From assembly GCA_024233835.1 (NCBI GenBank), contig JACKPC010000001.1, forward strand, positions 372,001-436,000: a DNA stretch of 64,000 bases. Reading direction: 5' to 3'. The notes beneath the pieces were generated by a model. That model was not told where the DNA came from. It worked only from the letters and a program-made list of their open reading frames with translations, and did no database searches. The position numbers and the translations under genes were made by a program. Source of the DNA: Leptospiraceae bacterium. GTDB lineage: Bacteria > Spirochaetota > Leptospiria > Leptospirales > Leptospiraceae. Below, in pieces: positions 1 through 7,557 of this stretch (the stretch's first letter is position 1; the number at the start of each line of letters is the position of its first letter).

Positions 1-198
1 ATTGAGAAATTCTTATCTCAACCTTTCCATGTGGCCGAAGTCTTTACAGGTTTCCCCGGAAAATATGTAAAACTGGAAGATTCTGTTCGTTCTTTCAAAG
101 AAGTGATTAATGGAAATTATGACCATCTTCCTGAACAAGCTTTCTATATGGTTGGTTCAATAGAAGAAGCAGTAGAAAAGGCTAAGAACCTGAAATAA
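1..198 (+). CDS. atpD: ATP synthase subunit beta, C-terminal end (partial)
   Basis: The window opens inside this gene; 65 codons in frame 1 end at TAA 196-198. The visible peptide (starting IEKFLSQPFHVAEVFTG and containing GKYVKL and LPEQAFYMVG) is the conserved C-terminal helical domain of F1 beta. This catalytic subunit makes ATP on the cytoplasmic face. The catalytic P-loop lies outside the window. atpC follows after 10 bases, the usual end of an atp operon. Confidence 0.95.
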   Translation: MEKFLSQPFHVAEVFTGFPGKYVKLEDSVRSFKEVINGNYDHLPEQAFYMVGSIEEAVEKAKNLK

Positions 199-208
199 GT
201 AGACAACA

Positions 209-595
209 ATGGCACAGAATAGCTTAACAATACAGGTTATTTCTCCGGAGAGAGTTCTTTTCTCCGGAGAAGCGGATTATATAAAGCTTCCGGGTACAGA
301 AGGTTCCTTTGGAGTTATGAAAAACCATGCTCCTATGCTCGCAAGTCTTGATGTAGGGATTCTTGAAGTAAAAAAAGGGAGTTCCGTGGTTAAGATGGTT
401 ATCGATGGGGGCTTTGTTGAAGTGAGAGCGAATCGAGTCAATGTTCTGGCTAATGGCGGAGCCAGCAAGGACAAAATTAGTAAAGAGGAAGCCCGCAAAT
501 TGCTGGAAAATGCCAGAAATATTGCAGATCTGGAAGAAAAAAACCTAGAAATAAGAAAAGCAAATACCAGAATTAAATTAATCGAAAGCCAGTAA
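209..595 (+). CDS. atpC: ATP synthase epsilon subunit
   Basis: This 128-residue protein has the usual length for bacterial epsilon. The N-terminal beta-sandwich carries the family signature LTIQVISPERVLFSGEA at residues 5-21, then GSFGVMKNHAPMLASL. The C-terminal half, about 88-128, is the charged two-helix domain that inhibits the rotor. It sits 10 bases after atpD and must be the last atp gene here, because the next gene is unrelated. Only a weak purine-rich stretch precedes the ATG. It belongs to the F1 central stalk. Confidence 0.95.
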   Translation: MAQNSLTIQVISPERVLFSGEADYIKLPGTEGSFGVMKNHAPMLASLDVGILEVKKGSSVVKMVIDGGFVEVRANRVNVLANGGASKDKISKEEARKLLENARNIADLEEKNLEIRKANTRIKLIESQ

Positions 596-655
596 GAAGC
601 CGATATTTTCCCAGAGGGTAATCCGATTTTCGAAAAAGTTGTAAAATCCAGGCTT

Positions 656-937
656 ATGTACCTGCTGGTCTTTCTTATAACGGGTTTATTACTATACCTG
701 TATCGACCCCTCATATACAAAATTTATCCCTCACAGCAAATCCACGTAAAAATTTCCGGGAACGTAAAGAATCCCGGAATTTATCTCCTGATTAAAGGGA
801 GTTTATTGCATCATTTAGTTGACAAAGCTGGTGGATTGTTAGATGCTAATGATAAGTTGAACTATAATCCAGAAGCTACCTTAGTGGATGGCCAGGTAAT
901 ATTTCTTGGCTCAGGTAAAATAAATGTCAGAAAATAA
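656..937 (+). CDS. Small membrane-anchored SLBB/ComEA-N-like protein
   Basis: This 93-residue protein has one N-terminal membrane segment (about residues 2-20, YLLVFLITGLLLYLY) followed by a soluble part. VKISGNVKNPGIYLL, SLLHHLVDKAGGL and a terminal VDGQVIFLG match the layout of SLBB folds, as found in polysaccharide export proteins and the N-terminus of ComEA. The family call rests on pattern only. The ATG has a poorly placed Shine-Dalgarno. The gene ends 14 bases inside the next gene, so the two are probably co-translated. It may tether or receive an extracytoplasmic ligand. Confidence 0.6.
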   Translation: MYLLVFLITGLLLYLYRPLIYKIYPSQQIHVKISGNVKNPGIYLLIKGSLLHHLVDKAGGLLDANDKLNYNPEATLVDGQVIFLGSGKINVRK

Positions 938-3900
938 ACATACAGACAAGCAATCCAAAATTTCAACTCGGGTGGAAGATATTGATTTTCTTTCCTCCCC
1001 GGATACTCTTGAAGAGATCTCTTTTGATGAATTAGACTTTGATCTGGAATTAGAAGATCTTGAACTTTTTGAAACGGAAGAAACTTCTTTTCATGAAGAG
1101 TTTGATGACTCTGAGGAAGCCTCATCTCAGGTAGAAGATACTGAGGAAGAACAGGAGCTGAGCGATGAAGATCACTCTCTCTTGAATGCTGATGGCCTGG
1201 AGCTAAACGAAGTTGATGATTCTGATATATCTCTTTCCGAAGAAGAATTAGGTAATATTTTAGACGGAGATAATTTTGAAGAATCACCCGAATCATTGGA
1301 GTTAACCGAGGATAATGAATTTGAAAGTGAACCGGATTCTGAACAGGACGATAGTTTCGAATACGAAGATGAATATTCTGAGTTTGATGATGAACCGGAT
1401 GGACGTTCTGTTTTTGATACAGGTGAATTAGACCATATTGACGATGAAGACCTGTCCCTTTCAGATGATCTCGAAGAAGAAGGCTTTTCCCTTCTCGAAG
1501 ACACTGAACCTGGAGACGATGAAGACGTTTCCCTTTCCGATGAAGAATTAGGAAATATTTTAGAAGATGTAGAAGAAGAACCCGACTTAGAGGACGAAGA
1601 GCTGGGTGCATCTGTTTTTGATGATCTGGAAGATGATGAACCAGAATCACTCTCAGATGAAGAAGTCGATGAAATTATCGGTGCCCATAGCATGGAAGAG
1701 ATAACCGATCTTGAAAATCGTTCTGTTTTTGATGAGGAAGAGGATGATGAGGAAGAAGAACCCATATCCCTTTCTGAAGATGAACTGGGGGATATTCTGG
1801 AAGAGGATTCTTATGATGATACTGAAGAAGAAGAAATATCTCTTTCAGAAGACGAATTAGGTGGTATCCTCGAAAGTGCGGAGTTTGTTGAAGAAGATGA
1901 TTTTGAAACCGAAACTGGTTTCTCAGATGAAGAATTAGGTAATATCTTAGAAAATGCGGATAGAGAAGAGGATGAATTCGATAGACTTTTAGAAGATGAG
2001 TCGAATACTTCCGAAGAAGAGAACATATCTCTGTCTGAAGACGAGCTGGGCAATATCTTAGAAAGTGGCGGGTTCGAAGAAGAAAGTCTGGATGGAATCG
2101 ATGAGCCCGAATCTACTCTGAATGATGACATAGAGGAAGAAGAAAACATTTCTCTCTCTGAAGATGAACTGGGCAATATCTTAGAAAGTGGCGGGTTCGA
2201 AGAAGAAAGTCTGGATGGAATCGATGAGCCCGAATCTACTCTGAATGATGACATAGAGGAAGAAGAAAACATTTCTCTCTCTGAAGATGAACTGGGCAAT
2301 ATCTTAGAAAGTGGTAAGTTCGAAGAAGAAAGTCTGGATGGATTGGAAGAGCCCGAATCTGCCCTGAATGAAGATATAGAGGAAGAAGAGAACATTTCTC
2401 TGTCTGAAGACGAACTGGGCAACATCTTAGATAGTGGCGAGTTCGAAGAAGAAAGTCCGGATGGGATCGATGAACCTGAATTTCCCCTGACTGAAGACAT
2501 AGAGGAAGAAGAGAACATTTCTCTGTCTGAAGACGAACTGGGCAACATCTTAGATAGTGGCGAGTTCGAAGAAGAAAGTCCGGATGGGATCGATGAACCT
2601 GAATTTCCCCTGACTGAAGATATAGAGGAAGAAGAGAACATTTCTCTGTCTGAAGACGAACTGGGTAATATCTTAGAAAGTGGTGAGTTTGAAGAAGAAA
2701 GTCTGGATGGAATCGATGAGCCCGAATCTGCCCTGAATGAGGACATAGAGGAAGAAGAAAACATTTCTCTCTCTGAAGATGAACTGGGTAATATCTTAGA
2801 AAGTGGTGAGTTCGAAGAAGAAAGTCTGGATGGAATCAATGAGCCCGAATCTGCCCTGAATGAGGACATAGAGGAAGAAGATAACATTTCTCTCTCTGAA
2901 GACGAACTGGGCAATATCTTAGAAAGTGGCGAGTTCGAAGAAGAAAGTCTGGATGGAATCGATGAGCCCGAATCTGCCCTGAATGAGGACATAGAGGAAG
3001 AAGAAAACATTTCTCTCTCTGAAGATGAACTGGGTAATATCTTAGAAAGTGGTGAGTTCGAAGAAATTGATACTCTCGGTGTTGTAACCGATATTGATAC
3101 CTCTTCATTTGAAGAAGAAAAGCATCTGGATCCGGGTGAAGAAAGTCTGGAATCACAGGAATCCGTGTATCAAGCTGAAGAGTCGGAAGACATAGAAGAA
3201 GAAGAAAACATATCTCTGTCTGAAGATGAACTGGGCAATATTTTAGATAGTGGCGAGTTCGAAGAAGAAAGTCCGGATGGAATCGATGAGCCCGAATCTG
3301 CCCTGAATGAGGACATAGAGGAAGAAGAAAACATTTCTCTCTCTGAAGATGAACTGGGTAACATCTTAGAAAGTGGTGAGTTCGAAGAAATTGATACTCT
3401 CGGTGTTGTAACCGATATTGATACCTCTTCATTTGAAGAAGAAAAGCATCTGGATCCGGGTGAAGAAAGTCTGGAATCACAGGAATCCGTGTATCAAGCT
3501 GAAGAGTCGGAAGACATAGAAGAAGAAAACATATCTCTGTCTGAAGATGAACTGGGCAATATTTTAGATAGTGGCGAGTTCGAAGAAGAAAGTCCGGATG
3601 GAATCGATGAGCCTGAATCTTCCCTGACTGAAGATATAGAGGAAGAAGAGAACATTTCTCTGTCTGAAGACGAACTGGGCAACATCTTAGATAGTGGCGA
3701 GTTCGAAGAAGAAAGTCCGGATGGGATCGATGAACCTGAATTTCCCCTGACTGAAGACATAGAGGAAGAAGAGAACATTTCTCTGTCTGAAGACGAACTG
3801 GGCAACATCTTAGATAGTGGCGAGTTCGAAGAAGAAAGTCCGGATGGGATCGATGAACCTGAATTTCCCCTGACTGAAGATATAGAGGAAGAAGAGAACA

Positions 3901-4319
3901 TTTCTCTGTCTGAAGACGAACTGGGTAATATCTTAGAAAGTGGTGAGTTTGAAGAAGAAAAGCTCAGTCCTGAAGAAGAAGCTATTCTGGCTAAAGATGA
4001 AAAGGAACCGGTATCATTCGAAGATCTGGCTCCAATTTTATCAGAAGGGGAAGAAGAGGAAGAATCCCTACTTCCGACTACAGCAGCTATTGCAGGAGTC
4101 GCTGCAGCCGGTGCATTAGTTGAGTCTGAGGATTCTAATAAAACTACTGATAAAAATTCTCTTGTTTTTGGGGTTAACAAAATAGAAGCTAAAGAGTTAA
4201 TGGAACAACTTGATGAACTTCTGGCAAATTTACCCGATGCCCTAATTTTAGAGTTTAGTAAATCAAAACATTTTGAAACCTACAAAAAGCTTTTAGAGGG
4301 ACTGAAGGAAAATGGCTAG
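924..4319 (+). CDS. Giant acidic repeat protein with about 21 LSEDELGNIL-type motifs
   Basis: This 1131-residue protein is extremely rich in Glu, Asp and Ser. It has no signal peptide or membrane segment. About 21 copies of a short hydrophobic-in-acidic motif (consensus ISLSEDELGNILESG) run from about residue 97 to 1008. From about residue 367 most lie in near-identical 41-residue (123-bp) units with spacers such as SLDGIDEPES. A different segment follows: an Ala/Gly patch (AAIAGVAAAGALV) and a C-terminal helical tail (ELMEQLDELLANLPDAL). It overlaps the preceding gene by 14 bases and the following GAF gene by 8, so all three are probably one translation unit. I know no family for it. The motif resembles the FliM N-terminal peptide (LSQxEIDxLL) that binds CheY. 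A multivalent docking scaffold is my inference. Confidence 0.85.
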   Translation: MSENKHTDKQSKISTRVEDIDFLSSPDTLEEISFDELDFDLELEDLELFETEETSFHEEFDDSEEASSQVEDTEEEQELSDEDHSLLNADGLELNEVDDSDISLSEEELGNILDGDNFEESPESLELTEDNEFESEPDSEQDDSFEYEDEYSEFDDEPDGRSVFDTGELDHIDDEDLSLSDDLEEEGFSLLEDTEPGDDEDVSLSDEELGNILEDVEEEPDLEDEELGASVFDDLEDDEPESLSDEEVDEIIGAHSMEEITDLENRSVFDEEEDDEEEEPISLSEDELGDILEEDSYDDTEEEEISLSEDELGGILESAEFVEEDDFETETGFSDEELGNILENADREEDEFDRLLEDESNTSEEENISLSEDELGNILESGGFEEESLDGIDEPESTLNDDIEEEENISLSEDELGNILESGGFEEESLDGIDEPESTLNDDIEEEENISLSEDELGNILESGKFEEESLDGLEEPESALNEDIEEEENISLSEDELGNILDSGEFEEESPDGIDEPEFPLTEDIEEEENISLSEDELGNILDSGEFEEESPDGIDEPEFPLTEDIEEEENISLSEDELGNILESGEFEEESLDGIDEPESALNEDIEEEENISLSEDELGNILESGEFEEESLDGINEPESALNEDIEEEDNISLSEDELGNILESGEFEEESLDGIDEPESALNEDIEEEENISLSEDELGNILESGEFEEIDTLGVVTDIDTSSFEEEKHLDPGEESLESQESVYQAEESEDIEEEENISLSEDELGNILDSGEFEEESPDGIDEPESALNEDIEEEENISLSEDELGNILESGEFEEIDTLGVVTDIDTSSFEEEKHLDPGEESLESQESVYQAEESEDIEEENISLSEDELGNILDSGEFEEESPDGIDEPESSLTEDIEEEENISLSEDELGNILDSGEFEEESPDGIDEPEFPLTEDIEEEENISLSEDELGNILDSGEFEEESPDGIDEPEFPLTEDIEEEENISLSEDELGNILESGEFEEEKLSPEEEAILAKDEKEPVSFEDLAPILSEGEEEEESLLPTTAAIAGVAAAGALVESEDSNKTTDKNSLVFGVNKIEAKELMEQLDELLANLPDALILEFSKSKHFETYKKLLEGLKENG
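2023..3962 (+). repeat. In-gene tandem repeat array (123-bp units plus longer variant units)
   Basis: Repeats encoding the motif plus a spacer recur every 123 bp. Two longer variants carry an inserted segment beginning IDTLGVVTDIDTSSFEEEK (starting at about 3067 and 3391, 324 bp apart). Bases 2369-2700 and 3629-3960 are identical over 332 bp at an offset of exactly 1260 bp. All unit lengths are multiples of three, so the frame survives copy-number change. The near-identity implies recent duplication or gene conversion. Confidence 0.95.
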
Positions 4320-6138
4320 TCTCCTACAGAAAGCAGAAAAATTTATACAACTTCATATTGAAGAAGCGCCGGAGGCGTTTTCTAAAAAAAAAAGAACACT
4401 CTATGAAAGATTAGAAGAGATTCAAGCCAGGTTCTACGAAAAAGAATATGCAAAACCTGTACAATTTGATGAGGAAACATTTGAGCTACCCATTCCAGGA
4501 GAAGAACCTAATTTACAAAATGAAAAAGATCCCTTTGACGATTGGGAAAAAGAGGCCCTTGAAGAACAGGGGTTTGAAGAAAAGAAAAGTGAACTAAGTA
4601 CAAGGGAAATATCCTCTCCGGATTCCGAGGAAAAATTTGTTTCTACATCCCACCCACAGGATAATGAATTAGAAGAAGATAAGCAAAGGCAAATTGAAGA
4701 GTATTTGGCTTTAATTGAAATTTCAAAAGAAATAATCAAATCCGGTTCTTTTGAGGAATATTTCGAAAACATAATGTATGGAATTCTTGGTCAATATGGG
4801 GTTGATAGTTTTATGCTCTTCTCAAATCTAAATTTAGAAGAAGATTATCAGCTTATCAAACAGGATGGTCTCGAAGAAGAGATCTCATTCAAGTTAAAAT
4901 ACCAGGGAAAACTAAAACACTTACTTACAGAGCAAAAAGGTATTATTGAATTTCAAACTTTATCTTCCTCTTCTATTGACGAATCTGAATTTTCCTTCAT
5001 GAAAGAAACGAATACCAGGATCATTATACCTCTCTTTTCGAATGAAAAGCTTTTTTGTATAATCTTGATGGGAGAAATGATTAGCGGAGATGATTATACT
5101 GGCTCCGACTTTGAAATAATAGAGATTTTTTGTGAGTTTGCCGGTAACTTCTTCAATAACGTTTCTGAATATGAACAAAAAAATAAGACTCTCGAAAATC
5201 TTACAGACCTGGCACGTTCGAGTCTTGAAACATTTACCCTGACAGATAAGTTTACTTTTTGTAACAAATTAGAAGATGCTTATGATATTATATCAGGTTA
5301 TTTAAGCTCTGTTCTTGAAATTAAACGCCTTACTATCATTTTAAATACCGGTAACTTTGAAACCTCTTATAAGATTGTATACACAAATCAATTCCAGGAG
5401 AAGACTTCTGAGAAGTTTATTTTAGATTCTTCAGATTCCGAGTTTCTGGAAAAATTACAGAAAGGAATTGATTTATATGAATTTTCCATTTCAGAACAGG
5501 ATGAATTCGTTGCCCAGATTCCTGATGATGAAATTTCCCATGTAAAAGATTTTAAAGTATTTCCTCTCATAAATTCAGGTTGGCTTTTGGGCTTCATTGC
5601 CCTGCATGATCTGGGTGAAAATTGGAGCAGTTTGAAGAAAGATAAAATCTTACATCTTTCCGGGGTTATAGCAGCCACACTTGCAAGTTTGATACTACAA
5701 CAAGAAAAATCTGAATACATGTCTAACCCATTTGGTTTAATTGAAGGCTTTATTGATAAACAGATAAAAATAGCTTCAGTTCGAAGTACTCAATTTAGTC
5801 TATTAGTTGTTAAAATACAAAACTCAGGTCGTATCATTAATCTTTTGGGAATGGATTTTTACAACGAATACAACCGGAAGTTATGGGAAATCATACATTC
5901 CAATATTGGCAGTAAAGATATTTTAGTTCGTATTGGTATAGGAAAATATGCGACAATTCTCAGTGACACTGGTAAAAAAGATGCAGAAATGTTTATTAAT
6001 CGGATTAAAACAGGTGCCTTATCTATAGATAATGCTCGTAGCAAAGGTTTTAATATTTCAATTCAAATATATCTGCTTATATACCCCGAACAAACAACCG
6101 ATAAGAGAAAATTCCTTGAAATGTTAGAAGAAACTTAA
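4312..6138 (+). CDS. GAF-domain protein with degenerate C-terminal GGDEF-like domain
   Basis: This 608-residue protein lacks membrane segments. Residues 1-125 are charged and probably disordered or coiled. About 145-285 looks like a GAF fold (FENIMYGILGQYGVDSFMLF through IIIPLFSNEKLFCIILMGE), and about 320-465 like a second. Residues 475-608 have the length and pattern of a GGDEF domain, but the signature loop reads RIGIGKYATIL where an active cyclase has RxGGDEFxxLL. It therefore should not make c-di-GMP. Its start lies 8 bases inside the acidic repeat gene, so coupling is likely. It is probably a sensor or binding partner rather than an enzyme. Confidence 0.75.
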   Translation: MASLLQKAEKFIQLHIEEAPEAFSKKKRTLYERLEEIQARFYEKEYAKPVQFDEETFELPIPGEEPNLQNEKDPFDDWEKEALEEQGFEEKKSELSTREISSPDSEEKFVSTSHPQDNELEEDKQRQIEEYLALIEISKEIIKSGSFEEYFENIMYGILGQYGVDSFMLFSNLNLEEDYQLIKQDGLEEEISFKLKYQGKLKHLLTEQKGIIEFQTLSSSSIDESEFSFMKETNTRIIIPLFSNEKLFCIILMGEMISGDDYTGSDFEIIEIFCEFAGNFFNNVSEYEQKNKTLENLTDLARSSLETFTLTDKFTFCNKLEDAYDIISGYLSSVLEIKRLTIILNTGNFETSYKIVYTNQFQEKTSEKFILDSSDSEFLEKLQKGIDLYEFSISEQDEFVAQIPDDEISHVKDFKVFPLINSGWLLGFIALHDLGENWSSLKKDKILHLSGVIAATLASLILQQEKSEYMSNPFGLIEGFIDKQIKIASVRSTQFSLLVVKIQNSGRIINLLGMDFYNEYNRKLWEIIHSNIGSKDILVRIGIGKYATILSDTGKKDAEMFINRIKTGALSIDNARSKGFNISIQIYLLIYPEQTTDKRKFLEMLEET

Positions 6139-6144
6139 GCCTGA

Positions 6145-7557
6145 ATGTTATTTCAGACACTCGAATTTTTTAGTTTTTTCATTATCTTCTTTTTCTTATA
6201 TAACTTCTCTTCTTTACGTATTCAAAATGTTCTATTATTATTGGCTGGTTGTTTTTTTTATTCAACCTGGAGTTTAAAAACTTTACCTATCTTATTATTT
6301 AGTATATTCTTTAATTTCTATGGAGCTGTCTATTTAAGAAGTTTAGAAAGAACTACTTATAAAAAACACCTGTTAACATTTTTAATATTTCTAAACCTGT
6401 TCTTTCTTATTCTGTTTAAATATTTTATTTTTTTTTCTATTATTGTAAAAGATATAATTCATATATTTGAACCCGGTATAAACCTACCCTTAAGTTTGCA
6501 GCTATTATTACCTGTGGGAATATCTTTTTATACCTTTCATAATATTAGCTATCTCGTAGATGTTTATCATGAAAAAATTCCTCTATGTAAAAATCTCTTA
6601 CATTACAGTATTTATGAAATCTTTTTTCCTCTTCTTTTAGCCGGTCCCATCGAAAGAGCTGAAAAATTAATACCTCAGATTGAAAATAAAAGAATAGTAG
6701 ATAGAGATAAGCTCGTTTCCGGTTTTTTACTAATTTCCGAAGGGATTTTCAAAAAAGCTTTCGTGGCAGACAATCTGGCTTTACTGGTCGATTCCTGTTT
6801 ATCTGTACCCGAAGAATACTCTTTAAAACTTTACATTCTTGTTTCTACTATATTTGCCATTCAGCTTTATGCTGACTTTAGTGCCTATACAGATCTGGCA
6901 AGAGGCCTTGCCCGCCTTTTAGGTTTTGAATTGTCCAGTAATTTTAATGTCCCTTATATTTCTTCTAATCCTTCTGAATTTTGGAGAAGGTGGCATATTA
7001 GCCTTTCTACATGGTTAAGGGATTATATATATATTCCTCTCGGTGGTAATCGGATTGGCCTACTCCGACAGAATATAAATTTGATGATCGTTTGGATGTT
7101 AGGAGGACTATGGCACGGAGGTACTTACGGTTATCTGCTCTGGGGAATATCTTGCGGCGTACAGGTGGTAGCTTATAACTCAATAAAAACTGTTATATAT
7201 AATTTTACTAATGTATATTTAAAATTGGTTTTAAAATTTTTAGGGGTACTTACAACATTCTATCTATTTGCTTTTGGAATATTACTATTTCGTGTAGATT
7301 CTCTATCCCATTATGTAAACTTTTTTAGAATTCAGGGGGGATTTGATTACACTATAGACTTATACTTAAAATTATTACTATATTCTTTTCCTATCTTTGT
7401 GTTTGATATATTGCGAATTTATAATAAATCGGAAGAACTTTACTATAAATCAAAGATGAATCCTATTATAATTATATTACTATATATTCTTTTTTCAATT
7501 TTGTATATGCTACTGGCTTCGTTTGATAAGAAGGATTTTTTCTATTTCCGGTTTTAG
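6145..7557 (+). CDS. MBOAT-family membrane O-acyltransferase (AlgI-like)
   Basis: This 470-residue polytopic membrane protein carries the MBOAT hallmark EFWRRWHISLSTWLRDYIY at about residues 277-295 and IPLGGNR just after. The conserved catalytic His lies in GGLWHGGTYGYLLWG (about residue 324). The family moves acyl groups onto membrane-exposed sugars, for example in alginate or cell-surface polymer acetylation. The acceptor cannot be told from sequence, and no SGNH partner (AlgX/DltD type) is adjacent. It follows the GAF gene by 6 bases on the same strand. It is convergent with the next gene, overlapping by 4 bases. Confidence 0.9.
   Translation: MLFQTLEFFSFFIIFFFLYNFSSLRIQNVLLLLAGCFFYSTWSLKTLPILLFSIFFNFYGAVYLRSLERTTYKKHLLTFLIFLNLFFLILFKYFIFFSIIVKDIIHIFEPGINLPLSLQLLLPVGISFYTFHNISYLVDVYHEKIPLCKNLLHYSIYEIFFPLLLAGPIERAEKLIPQIENKRIVDRDKLVSGFLLISEGIFKKAFVADNLALLVDSCLSVPEEYSLKLYILVSTIFAIQLYADFSAYTDLARGLARLLGFELSSNFNVPYISSNPSEFWRRWHISLSTWLRDYIYIPLGGNRIGLLRQNINLMIVWMLGGLWHGGTYGYLLWGISCGVQVVAYNSIKTVIYNFTNVYLKLVLKFLGVLTTFYLFAFGILLFRVDSLSHYVNFFRIQGGFDYTIDLYLKLLLYSFPIFVFDILRIYNKSEELYYKSKMNPIIIILLYILFSILYMLLASFDKKDFFYFRF

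Noticed and set aside
2023..3962. Considered a CRISPR array because of the regular repeats.
   Set aside because: Repeats of 123 bp without unique spacers, in a continuous reading frame; no cas genes nearby.
862..4180. Long minus-strand ORFs opposite the acidic repeat gene (Ser-rich or His/Leu-rich proteins).
   Set aside because: They are antisense reflections of the GAA/GAG-rich repeat; the composition simply mirrors the plus-strand codons, and starts lack ribosome sites.
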